From: Paractinoplanes abujensis
GTDB taxonomy: Bacteria; Actinomycetota; Actinomycetes; Mycobacteriales; Micromonosporaceae
NCBI RefSeq assembly: GCF_014204895.1
Contig: NZ_JACHMF010000001.1
Location: 2,046,001 to 2,110,000 of the forward strand
Length of the DNA stretch: 64,000 nucleotides
Direction: 5' to 3'
The notes beneath the pieces are model-generated. The model had not been told where the DNA came from. It saw only the letters and a list, made by a program, of their open reading frames with translations, and searched no databases. Position 1 is the stretch's first letter. Each line of letters begins with the position of its first letter. Both the position numbers and the translations under genes were made by a program. Shown piece after piece: positions 33,356 through 40,862 of the stretch.

Positions 33356-35893
33356 TCAGGACAGCGACGCCAGGTGCGAGCGGACCTCGGCCACCTCCGG
33401 GGCCACGCCGAGCCCGACGTAGAGATCGAGGGCGCGCTGCAGATGGACGCGGGCCCGGCCGGGCTCGGTCACGGCCTGCCCGATGCCGTGCTCGGCGCGG
33501 GCCTGCTGGTGGGGGTTCCCGCTCGTGACGGCCAGGCGCAGCGCGGCCGTGTGCCGCTCCAGCGCCTCGGCGTCGCGCCCGGCGGCGTGCAGCGCCTCGC
33601 CCAGGCCGTTGAGCGCGACCGCCTCGTACAGGTCGTTGCGCTCGTCCCGGAAGATCGCCAGTGCCTCCTCGTGGCAGGCGAGCGCCTGGTCGAACTCCGC
33701 GAGCCGGGTGTGCAGCAGGCCCAGGCTGTCGAGCACGCCGGCCGAGCCGGACAGGTTGCCGATCTGCCGGAACACGTCGAGCGCCTCCCGCAGGTACCCA
33801 CCGGCGGCCGCGAAGTCGCCGGCGTGCACCCCCAACTCGCCCAGTCCGCTCAGGGCGTAGCCCCGTCCCCACGAGTCGCCGGTCTCCACCGCCAGATCCA
33901 GCGCCTGCTGGTAGTAGGTGGTCGCCTCGGCGTAACGCCCGGCCCGTTCCATCGCCGAGCCCAGACCAGCCAGGTCACCCACCTCGCCGATCCGGTTGCC
34001 GGAGGCCCGGTCGAGGGCGAGCGACTGCAGCTTGAAATCGATCGACGTCTGATAGTCGCCCTTCTTCTCGGCGAGCCGGCCCAGGTTGTACAGCGCCGTC
34101 GCCTGACCGTCGGAGTCACCCAGCCGGCGGAACAGCTCGAGCGCCTCGCGCACGTGCGCGTCGGCCGGGCCAGGCAGGCCGAGCTGCGCCTCCAGGTCGC
34201 CCAGCCCGGTCAGCGCGAACGCCAGACCCTCGAGATCATCGCTGTCGCGGGCCGCCCGGACGGCGTGACCGTAGACGTGCAGTGCGTCCCCTTGATGGCC
34301 GCTGTGCAGGTAGCGGGCGAGGGTGCGCACCAGCAGAGTGGTGTGGCCGGGCCAGCCCTCGGTCGCGGTGTGCGCGGCCACGGCGATCAGCGTCGGCCGT
34401 TCGGCGTCCAGCCAGGCCACCGCGGCCCCGGGGTCGGCCAGGGCGGGCAGCGGCGACGTGATCTGCGGGATGCGGGCGCGCAGCTGTGCGAACTCCACCG
34501 GGTGCAGACTGTCCATGGCGGCCGCGGCCGCGTTCAGGCAGTAGTCGAAGAACCGGGTCAGCGCGGCGTGCCGGTCGGAGCGGCGGTCCTCGTCGTGGGC
34601 CCGGGCCACGGCGAAGGCCCGGACGAGGTCGTGCAGGGTGTAGCGGCCGGGGCTGGGCTCCTGGAGCAGGTGGTCGGTGCGCAACGCGACCAGCCGGTCC
34701 CGGGTCTCGGCCAGGTCGTCGCCGGTCAGCGCGGCCACCGCGTACGGGTCGACGTCCTGACCCGGGTGCAGGGCGACCATCCGCAGCACCCGGCGCTGCC
34801 CGGCGGGCAGATTCCGGTACGACACGTCGAGCGCAAGCTCCACCCCCGAGTCGAGCCGGCGTTCGCGGTGCCGCTCGTCCAACCGGTCGGCGTGGTCGGT
34901 CAGGCTCCAGCCGGGCGTGTTGCGGATGTGCCCAGCGATCAGGCTCAACGCCAGGGGCAGATGACCGCAGGCGCGGGCGATCAGCGTCAGGGCCAGCGGC
35001 TCGGGGCCGACCGGCACGTCCGGGAGCGTCCGAGCCAGAAAATCGACCGACTCCTCGGGGGTGAACACGTCGACGGCCACAGTCGTCACGGACGGCAGAT
35101 CGCCCAGGTGCCGCCGGCTGGTGATCAGGGTGACGCCGCCGGGCGCCTCCGGCAGCAGAGGGCGGACCTGCTCGGCGCTCGCGGCGTTGTCCAGCACGAC
35201 CAGCGCCCGTACGCGGGAAAGCTCCTGCCGGTAGGCCGCGGTCAGCGCCGGCAGGCCGTGCGGGATCCGGTGCGCGGGCACCCCGAGCACGCGCAGGAAC
35301 CCGTCGAGCACCGCGGCCGGATCGACCGGGGGCTGCGCCGGGTCGGGGTGGAAACCGCGCAGATTCACGAACAGGACGTGCTCGAACCGATCACGTTCGA
35401 GCAGCCGGTGCGCGGCGTGCACCGCCAGCTGGGTCTTGCCGACGCCGGCCATCCCCTCGATCGCCGAGATCAGGAACGCGCCGCCGCCGCTCAGCGTGGC
35501 CAGCTCCGCGGCCCGCCCGGTGAAGCCGGTCGTGTCCGGCGGCAGGCCCGCCAGCACCCGCACCTGCGCGACCGCCTCGAGCTCACCCGCCACCACGCGC
35601 AGGGCCTGCCGCCACTGGCCGACGTAGCCGTCCTCGGGGTGCAGCGCCCGCACGACCGCGAGCACCAGGTCGTTGTTGAGGCGTCGCCGCCCGGTCGTGA
35701 AGGCGTTGGCCACGGTGGAACGACGGGTCAGGTCGGCGGCCGGACGACCCTCGGCCGTCCACGCGGCGTTCACCCTCTCCTTGAGCGTCTCGTACGAGGG
35801 GTCGCCCGCCCACACCTTGAGCCGGCGCAGACACTCGACGAGCTCGTCGATCGACCCGGCGCCGGCCGGGTCGGGCAGCTGCGTCAACGGCAT
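33356..35893 (-). CDS. NB-ARC ATPase with C-terminal tetratricopeptide repeats (AfsR-like without SARP domain)
   Basis: An 845-residue STAND-class regulator. Residues 14-115 form a helical N-terminal module (IDELVECLRRLKVWAGDPSY) that replaces the DNA-binding SARP domain of AfsR. The NB-ARC domain has the P-loop GMAGVGKT (147-154), Walker B ALVVLDNA and sensor LITSRR. A winged-helix-like spacer leads to eight or more TPRs (SDGQATALYNLGRLAEKKGD, AGVLDSLGLLHTRLAEFDQA). Such proteins sense ligands with their repeats and signal through ATP-dependent assembly. The output is unknown. It ends within 3 bases of a terminator stem shared with the protease gene. Confidence 0.85.
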   Translation of the reverse strand: MPLTQLPDPAGAGSIDELVECLRRLKVWAGDPSYETLKERVNAAWTAEGRPAADLTRRSTVANAFTTGRRRLNNDLVLAVVRALHPEDGYVGQWRQALRVVAGELEAVAQVRVLAGLPPDTTGFTGRAAELATLSGGGAFLISAIEGMAGVGKTQLAVHAAHRLLERDRFEHVLFVNLRGFHPDPAQPPVDPAAVLDGFLRVLGVPAHRIPHGLPALTAAYRQELSRVRALVVLDNAASAEQVRPLLPEAPGGVTLITSRRHLGDLPSVTTVAVDVFTPEESVDFLARTLPDVPVGPEPLALTLIARACGHLPLALSLIAGHIRNTPGWSLTDHADRLDERHRERRLDSGVELALDVSYRNLPAGQRRVLRMVALHPGQDVDPYAVAALTGDDLAETRDRLVALRTDHLLQEPSPGRYTLHDLVRAFAVARAHDEDRRSDRHAALTRFFDYCLNAAAAAMDSLHPVEFAQLRARIPQITSPLPALADPGAAVAWLDAERPTLIAVAAHTATEGWPGHTTLLVRTLARYLHSGHQGDALHVYGHAVRAARDSDDLEGLAFALTGLGDLEAQLGLPGPADAHVREALELFRRLGDSDGQATALYNLGRLAEKKGDYQTSIDFKLQSLALDRASGNRIGEVGDLAGLGSAMERAGRYAEATTYYQQALDLAVETGDSWGRGYALSGLGELGVHAGDFAAAGGYLREALDVFRQIGNLSGSAGVLDSLGLLHTRLAEFDQALACHEEALAIFRDERNDLYEAVALNGLGEALHAAGRDAEALERHTAALRLAVTSGNPHQQARAEHGIGQAVTEPGRARVHLQRALDLYVGLGVAPEVAEVRSHLASLS

Positions 35894-36075
35894 GGCCGGC
35901 TCCCGTGATCGTGGACAGAAGAGCAGAGGCTAGGACGTACGGGCTCCGCCGTCCAAAATCGTCCAGAGTTCGGTCGTCCGGCCGGTCCGGCCCGCACAAT
36001 CGTCTCCGTGGCGTCACCGGTCACGGGGGTCAGGGGGTCGTCGCGGCGCCCTGGCAGGCCGGTCGAACCCGGGCT

Positions 36076-36162
36076 CCGGTCCCGCGCCGCCTGCCCCAGT
36101 CGCGGCGCGGGACCGGTCATCGTGCCCGCGCAGTCGCCTGCCCCGATCACGGCGCGGGACTG
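36076..36162. repeat. Strong 15-bp stem-loop and degenerate direct repeat in an intergenic gap
   Basis: CCGGTCCCGCGCCGC (36076-36090) and GCGGCGCGGGACCGG (36102-36116) are perfect complements with an 11-nt loop. A diverged copy of its right half, CCTGCCCCGATCACGGCGCG and following bases, repeats at 36137-36162. This lies in the 430-bp gap between the divergent NB-ARC gene and the Nit1-type operon, upstream of both, so it is not a normal terminator. It could be an operator, an attenuator of the Nit1 leader or a small RNA. Nothing else is recognised in 35894-36324. Confidence 0.5.
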
Positions 36163-36324
36163 CTCGTCTTTCCGTGGTAACAGGCCGGACATGTGCCGCC
36201 GAAGTGAGGACCATCTAACGGCTGCTTGTTCCGGATGAAACCTCGGCGAAACCCTCCGTTCCTTGACTGAGACCCGTCACCAGCCGCTCTACCTGGGCGG
36301 ACGGGCCGGATCAGGGGTAACGCC

Positions 36325-36603
36325 ATGCCGGAACGGTACGTGTTGGTGCGCTGGCCGGACGGCGTGGCGCAACGGATCTACTCACCCTCGACAGTGGTCG
36401 AGGACTTCTTCTCGGCGGGGCAGCGGATGCCGGTCGCCGACTTCGTCGCCACCAGCCGGCAGGCCCTGACCGAGGCCAGCGAGCGCGTGCGGCAGACGTA
36501 CGGGTTCCCCTGCGGCAACGCCGCCCGCAGCCTGGCCCTCGTCGAGTCCCGCGCCGCGGCCCAGCCGTCCGGTGACGTCCTGGTCGAAGGGATCGAGTCG
36601 TGA
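36325..36603 (+). CDS. MSMEG_0570-family protein of the Nit1-type cluster
   Basis: A 92-residue soluble protein of the MSMEG_0570/sll0788 family, which occurs only in Nit1-type clusters. It shows the family features RWPDGVAQRIYSPSTVVEDF and an internal FVATSRQALTEASERVR helix. No catalytic role is known. It is the first gene of a nine-to-ten-gene operon in which nearly every junction overlaps. The ATG is preceded by GGGG at weak spacing. The next gene starts at a GTG that overlaps its stop. Confidence 0.88.
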   Translation: MPERYVLVRWPDGVAQRIYSPSTVVEDFFSAGQRMPVADFVATSRQALTEASERVRQTYGFPCGNAARSLALVESRAAAQPSGDVLVEGIES

Positions 36604-37904
36604 CTCCGGCCGGACGGCACACCGGGGTGGCCGTGATCGGCGGCGGGCAGGCCGGGCTCAGCATCAGCTGGTATCTGCGCCGGCGCGGCACCGACCACGT
36701 GGTGCTCGAACGGGACCGGGTCGGCCACGAGTGGCGCGACCGCCGGTGGGACTCGTTCTGCCTGGTCACGCCGAACTGGCAGTGCCGCCTGCCCGGCTAC
36801 GAGTACAGCGGGGACGACCCCGACGGGTTCATGACCGGCTCCGAGGTGGTCACGTTCCTCGAGAAGTACGCGGCCGGTTTCGACCCGCCGCTGCACCAGG
36901 GGGTGGAGGTGACCCGGCTCCGGCGTACGGGAAACGTCTTCGAGTTGCGCACGAGCGACGGGACGCTGACCGCGGACCAGGTGGTGATCGCGACCGGGGG
37001 TTATCACCGGCCGGCGATGCCGCGGCTGGCCGAGAAACTGCCGGCGCGGGTGACGCAGGTGCACTCGTCGCAGTACCGCCGCGCGGACCAGCTGCCGGCC
37101 GGTGACGTGCTGGTGGTCGGGACGGGGCAGTCGGGCTGCCAGATCGCCGAGGACCTGCATCTGGCCGGGCGGCAGGTGCATCTCGCGGTGGGCAGCGCGC
37201 CGCGGGCGGCCCGGCGTTACCGGGGGCGGGACACGCTCGCGTGGCTGTCCGAGATGGGGCACTACGACAGGAGCGTGCACGAATTCGGTGACGCCGACGA
37301 GGTGCGGCTGCGCGCGAACCACTACATGACCGGGCGGGACGGGGGCCGCGACATCGACCTGCGGCGGTTCGCCCGTGAGGGCATGCAGCTTCATGGCCGG
37401 TTGCTGAGCGTCGACGGCGACACGATCACGTTCGCGCAGGACCTGGCGCGCAACCTCGACCACGCCGACGCGGTGGCCGAAGGGATCAAGGACGCGATCG
37501 ACGCCTACATCGCCCGGGCCGGGATCGTGGCGCCTGCGGAGAGCCGATACGAGCCGGTGTGGACGCCCGGCGTGCCGGTCCCGGAGCTGCCGCTGTCCCG
37601 CATCGGCTCGGTCGTGTGGGCCACCGGGTTCCACCGCGATCACCGTTGGGTAGAGGTGCCGGTCTTCGACGGCCGTGGCTATCCGACGCACGACCGCGGC
37701 GTGACCAGCTGCCCGGGGCTGTACTTCCTCGGGCTGCCGTGGCAGCACACGTGGGGCTCGGGCCGGTTCGCCGGGGTGGCCCGGGACGCCGAGCACCTGT
37801 GCACGCAGATCACCCGGGCCCGGCAGCGGCAGGTCGCCGAGGGCGTCAGCTGGCTGGCCGGCACACCCACCGAGACCTACCCGGACCTGGAGTGGGCGGC
37901 ATGA
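36600..37904 (+). CDS. MSMEG_0569-family flavin-dependent oxidoreductase of the Nit1-type cluster
   Basis: A 434-residue FAD/NAD(P)-binding enzyme related to flavoprotein monooxygenases. It has two Rossmann nucleotide motifs, VAVIGGGQAGLSISWYL at the N-terminus (FAD) and DVLVVGTGQSGCQIAEDL near residue 170 (NADPH), and the late motif VVWATGFHRDH. In Nit1 clusters this protein probably oxygenates or reduces a nitrogen compound; the cluster has been linked to cyanide or nitrile nitrogen use and, in Synechocystis, to nitrogen starvation. The GTG start overlaps the previous stop (GTGA) and the stop overlaps the next ATG. Confidence 0.88.
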   Translation: MTPAGRHTGVAVIGGGQAGLSISWYLRRRGTDHVVLERDRVGHEWRDRRWDSFCLVTPNWQCRLPGYEYSGDDPDGFMTGSEVVTFLEKYAAGFDPPLHQGVEVTRLRRTGNVFELRTSDGTLTADQVVIATGGYHRPAMPRLAEKLPARVTQVHSSQYRRADQLPAGDVLVVGTGQSGCQIAEDLHLAGRQVHLAVGSAPRAARRYRGRDTLAWLSEMGHYDRSVHEFGDADEVRLRANHYMTGRDGGRDIDLRRFAREGMQLHGRLLSVDGDTITFAQDLARNLDHADAVAEGIKDAIDAYIARAGIVAPAESRYEPVWTPGVPVPELPLSRIGSVVWATGFHRDHRWVEVPVFDGRGYPTHDRGVTSCPGLYFLGLPWQHTWGSGRFAGVARDAEHLCTQITRARQRQVAEGVSWLAGTPTETYPDLEWAA

Positions 37905-38704
37905 TCTTCGACGCCCACCGGCACCTCGGCGTGCTGCCGGCCTATCCGTTCTACGGCGGGCCGCCGGTCAAACCGGACGTGACCGCACGCTCCACGATCG
38001 CCGGTCTGATCGCCGACCTCGACCGGGAGGGAACCGCACGGGCCCTGATCCTGCCCAACTACGGGGTGCCCGACCCGGACGTGGCGTTCGGCTTCAACGA
38101 CCTCGTGGTCGAGGCCACCCAGCGCGACGACCGGTTGCGCTGCGGGTTGTGGGTGAGCGCGCTGGAGAGCGACCGCGCCCGCACGGCGCAGGCCCTGAAG
38201 CTGGCCGGCGAACCCGGCGTACGCGCCCTGAAGATCAGTTTCCTGCTCGGCGGGAGCATCGACGACCCCGGGCTGACGCCCATCTTCGCCGCGGCCCGCG
38301 AGCACAACCTGGTCGTGCATGTGCACACCTCGCCCGGCGCGGCGTCCGACATCGACAAGGTCGGGCAGCTGGTCGACCGGTACGGCGACGACGTGCGCAT
38401 CCACCTCGTCCACTTCGGCGGCGGGATGAGCGGACACATCAAGCTCGTCAGCGGCCGCTTCTTCGACTGGATCGCCGCGGGCAAACAGGTCTACACCGAC
38501 CTGTCGTGGGCGATCGGCTTCGCCCCGCGCTGGCTGGCCGACGAGATCGACCGGCGCGGGATCGGCCACGACCGGGTGCTGTTCGCCAGCGACGAGCCGT
38601 GGGGGGACCACGCCGGCGAACTGGCCCGCCTGCGGGCCGCGGCGGCCGGGCGCGAACTGAGCGAAGCCGTCTTCCGGACCACCTTCTCCAAGCTCTACGA
38701 CTGA
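37901..38704 (+). CDS. Amidohydrolase-family protein of the Nit1-type cluster
   Basis: A 267-residue TIM-barrel metal-dependent hydrolase of the Amidohydro_2 family. Metal-binding residues are visible as DAHRHLG after the first strand, VVHVHTS, IHLVHFGGG and the closing FASDEPWG. It resembles the amidohydrolase encoded beside MSMEG_0570 and MSMEG_0572 in mycobacteria. In the cluster it may hydrolyse an amide, ring or carboxyl intermediate. The ATG overlaps the oxidoreductase stop by 4 bases; the next gene follows after 25 bases with its own strong ribosome-binding site. Confidence 0.82.
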   Translation: MIFDAHRHLGVLPAYPFYGGPPVKPDVTARSTIAGLIADLDREGTARALILPNYGVPDPDVAFGFNDLVVEATQRDDRLRCGLWVSALESDRARTAQALKLAGEPGVRALKISFLLGGSIDDPGLTPIFAAAREHNLVVHVHTSPGAASDIDKVGQLVDRYGDDVRIHLVHFGGGMSGHIKLVSGRFFDWIAAGKQVYTDLSWAIGFAPRWLADEIDRRGIGHDRVLFASDEPWGDHAGELARLRAAAAGRELSEAVFRTTFSKLYD

Positions 38705-38729
38705 GTTCGTCCACCAGAAGGAGATCACC

Positions 38730-39242
38730 ATGACCGACCTGACCGACCTCGAGCAGAAGAGCCTCAACGAGATCCCGCACCCGGCGCTGGCCGAGGGGTC
38801 GAGCATCTACGGCGGCACCAAGGTGTTCCCCGACTACAAGGCCGAGGAGGGGCAGAGCTACTTCACGCTCGTGCACGGCATCGCGCACGAATCGTCGGTC
38901 AGCTTCGTGGCCGTGCTGCAGGCCACCCGGGCGCTGCGCAAGGGTTTCGAGGCGGCCATCTACTTCTACGGCCCCGGCTCCCTCAACTGCCTGGCCACGC
39001 GGGGCTTCCCGACCACCGGCACCAGCGCGTTCCCGGGCGAGCACAACATCAACAACTCGCTCAAGACGTTCATGGCCGAGGGCGGCAAGGTCTACTGCTG
39101 CCGGTTCGGGCTGTCGCTGCACGGCGCGCGCGAGGAAGACCTGATCGAAGGGGTCATCCCCACACACCCGCTCGACGTGCAGGACGCGCTCATCCACTAC
39201 GCGCGCAAGGGCGCGATCATCAACTCGACGTACCAGCTCTGA
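38730..39242 (+). CDS. MSMEG_0572/Sll0783-family protein of the Nit1-type cluster
   Basis: A 170-residue soluble protein of the family that includes Sll0783 of Synechocystis, which is induced on nitrogen starvation and needed for polyhydroxybutyrate accumulation. The core FTLVHGIAHESSVSFVAVL and YFYGPGSLNCLATRGFPT resemble DsrE/F-like folds; two conserved cysteines (NCLA, YCCRFG) are present. The biochemical role is unknown. AGAAGGAG lies just before the ATG, the strongest ribosome-binding site in the operon. The next gene starts 1 base after its stop. Confidence 0.88.
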   Translation: MTDLTDLEQKSLNEIPHPALAEGSSIYGGTKVFPDYKAEEGQSYFTLVHGIAHESSVSFVAVLQATRALRKGFEAAIYFYGPGSLNCLATRGFPTTGTSAFPGEHNINNSLKTFMAEGGKVYCCRFGLSLHGAREEDLIEGVIPTHPLDVQDALIHYARKGAIINSTYQL

Positions 39243-39243
39243 C

Positions 39244-40296
39244 ATGTCGATCGACGTGCGAGCCGACCTCGCTGTGCGCGGCGTGCGGGTGCCCACACCC
39301 GTGCGCCGCCCGGCGGGCGCCGGTCCCAGCGACGACGGCCACCTGGTGATCGACGGAGGCAACGCCGCCCTGCCGATCAACCCGCAGAGTCCCTATTCCG
39401 TACGGGACGACAAGGTGTGGCTCGGCGAGTCGGACACGGGGTTGTCGCTGTCGGTGGTGCGACGGCCGCGGTTCTACGACCTGACGACCGCCGACGGCGT
39501 CCCGTACGAGAAGATCGCGCGTCTGCACGGCAAAGATGTCCTCGCCACTACAGTCGTGCAGACCTGTATCCGGTACGACGAGGATCAGCGCTGCCGGTTC
39601 TGCACGATCGAGGAGTCGCTGCGGGCCGGGGCGACCGTGGCCGCCAAGACGCCCGCACAACTGGCCGAGGTCGCGGCGGCGGCGGTCTCGCTCGACGGCG
39701 TGCGGCAGATGGTCATGACGACCGGGACGACAGCCGGGCCTGATCGGGGTGCGCGCAACCTTGTGCGTTCGGTGCGCGCAGTGCTCGATCGGGTGCCCGG
39801 GCTGCCCATTCAGGTGCAGATCGAGCCGCCGGGGGACCTGAGCGTCATCAGCGACCTGCGGTCGGCGGGCGCGGTGTCGATCGGCATCCACGCCGAGGCG
39901 CTGGACGACGAGATCCGGCTGAAGTGGATGCCGGGCAAGGGCTCGGTGCCGATGGCGGAGTACGAGGCGGCGTGGGACCACGCGGTGTCGGTGTTCGGCC
40001 GCAACCAGGTGTCGACGTATCTGCTGATCGGTCTGGGCGAGGACCCCGACGACCTGGTCGACGGGTGTCGCAAGCTGATCGATCGTGGCGTGTATCCGTT
40101 CGTGGTGCCGTTCCGGCCGATGGCGGGCACGCTCGCGCGCCGCGAAGGCGTTCCGGGGCCTGCGCCGTCGCTGGTGCGCGACGTCTCGGCGCGGGTCGCG
40201 GCCCTGCTGCGCGAGGCCGGAATGCTCGGCGCCGACCAGTCCGCGGGCTGCGCCGCCTGCGGCGCGTGCGGCATCCTCCAGGCGGCCGGCGGATGA
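39244..40296 (+). CDS. MSMEG_0568-family radical SAM protein of the Nit1-type cluster
   Basis: A 350-residue radical SAM enzyme. The [4Fe-4S]-SAM cysteines are Cys108, Cys117 and Cys120 (TCIRYDEDQRCRFC), a CX8CX2C spacing instead of the standard CX3CX2C but close to relatives in Nit1 clusters. A C-terminal CAACGAC motif can hold a further iron-sulfur cluster. The TIM-barrel part includes VQIEPPGDLSVI and STYLLIGLGEDPDDL. Its substrate is unknown. The stop overlaps the ATG of the repeat frame described next (ATGA), and in M. smegmatis the neighbour at this place is the GNAT gene. Confidence 0.88.
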   Translation: MSIDVRADLAVRGVRVPTPVRRPAGAGPSDDGHLVIDGGNAALPINPQSPYSVRDDKVWLGESDTGLSLSVVRRPRFYDLTTADGVPYEKIARLHGKDVLATTVVQTCIRYDEDQRCRFCTIEESLRAGATVAAKTPAQLAEVAAAAVSLDGVRQMVMTTGTTAGPDRGARNLVRSVRAVLDRVPGLPIQVQIEPPGDLSVISDLRSAGAVSIGIHAEALDDEIRLKWMPGKGSVPMAEYEAAWDHAVSVFGRNQVSTYLLIGLGEDPDDLVDGCRKLIDRGVYPFVVPFRPMAGTLARREGVPGPAPSLVRDVSARVAALLREAGMLGADQSAGCAACGACGILQAAGG

Positions 40297-40862
40297 CCAC
40301 CAACGCGCACCCTGGCGAGCTTGCTCGGCCGATCGCTGTTGCGCGCCCGATCGCTGTTCCCCGGCCGAGTGTTGTTGCGCGGCCGTTCGCTGTTGCGCGG
40401 CCGTTCGCTGTTGCGCGGCCGATCGTTGTTGCGCGGCTGTTCGCTGTTGCGTGGTCGAGTGTTGTTGCGCGGCTGTTCGCTGTTGCGTGGTCGAGTGTTG
40501 TTGCGCGGCCGTTCGCTGTTGCGCGGCCGAGTGTTGTTGTCCGCCTGAGCGTTGTTGCCCGGCTGATCGTGCTCGTTTGGCCGACCGTGCTCGTTTGCCT
40601 GATCGCTCGCGGTGCGCCGATTGCTCGCGGTGGGCTGTTCGCTCGCGGTGGGCTGTTCGCTCGCGGTGCGCCGATTGCTCGCGGTGGACTGTTCGCTCGC
40701 GGTGGGCTGATTGGTCGCGGTGGGCTGATTGGTCGCGGTGCGCTGATTGCTCGCGGTGGGCTGTTCGCTCGCGGTGGGCTGACTGCTCGCGGTGCGCCGA
40801 TTGCTCGAAGGTGCTCATTGGTGCGCGAGCGGGTGGGTCCGACGGGTGGGGGTGGCGCATGA
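40293..40862 (+). CDS. Putative hexapeptide-repeat protein encoded by an 18-bp minisatellite, coupled at both ends
   Basis: An open frame of 189 codons. Its ATG (40293) overlaps the radical SAM stop by 4 bases, and its TGA (40860-40862) overlaps the GNAT-AIR start by 4 bases, the junction type used throughout the operon. After a 12-residue head (MTTNAHPGELAR) come 27 hexapeptides, first PFAVAR/PSVVAR/LFAVAW-like (15 units) then PIARGG/LFARGA-like (12 units), then a short tail. No signal peptide or known domain is seen. Codon use (GCT, GTT, ATT) differs sharply from neighbours, and other frames are also largely open, so it may not be a functional protein; it could serve mainly to keep ribosomes moving to the next gene. 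Existence as a protein is unproven. Confidence 0.4.
   Translation: MTTNAHPGELARPIAVARPIAVPRPSVVARPFAVARPFAVARPIVVARLFAVAWSSVVARLFAVAWSSVVARPFAVARPSVVVRLSVVARLIVLVWPTVLVCLIARGAPIARGGLFARGGLFARGAPIARGGLFARGGLIGRGGLIGRGALIARGGLFARGGLTARGAPIARRCSLVRERVGPTGGGGA
40329..40814 (+). repeat. Minisatellite: 27 tandem 18-bp units in two subfamilies
   Basis: Twenty-seven consecutive 18-bp units with no phase slip. The first 13 (40329-40562) follow CCGTTCGCTGTTGCGCGG with variants at positions 1-2, 4-5, 7-8 and 16; two transitional units follow (40563-40598); the last 12 (40599-40814) follow CTGTTCGCTCGCGGTGGG. The two subfamilies share the first 8-9 bases and differ in the second half, as if one grew from the other. 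Alternating units (for example CTGTTCGCTGTTGCGTGG with TCGAGTGTTGTTGCGCGG) repeat as 36-bp pairs at 40437-40508, a sign of unequal exchange. Unit GC is lower than in flanking genes. Confidence 0.95.

Noticed and set aside
40329..40814. CRISPR array
   Set aside because: Units are contiguous 18-bp repeats without unique spacers and no cas genes are present.
40085..40858. Upstream extension of the GNAT-AIR frame through the minisatellite (Cys-rich)
   Set aside because: It lacks a start with ribosome-binding site, would give an implausible Cys/Arg repeat, and homologues begin at the ATG at 40859.
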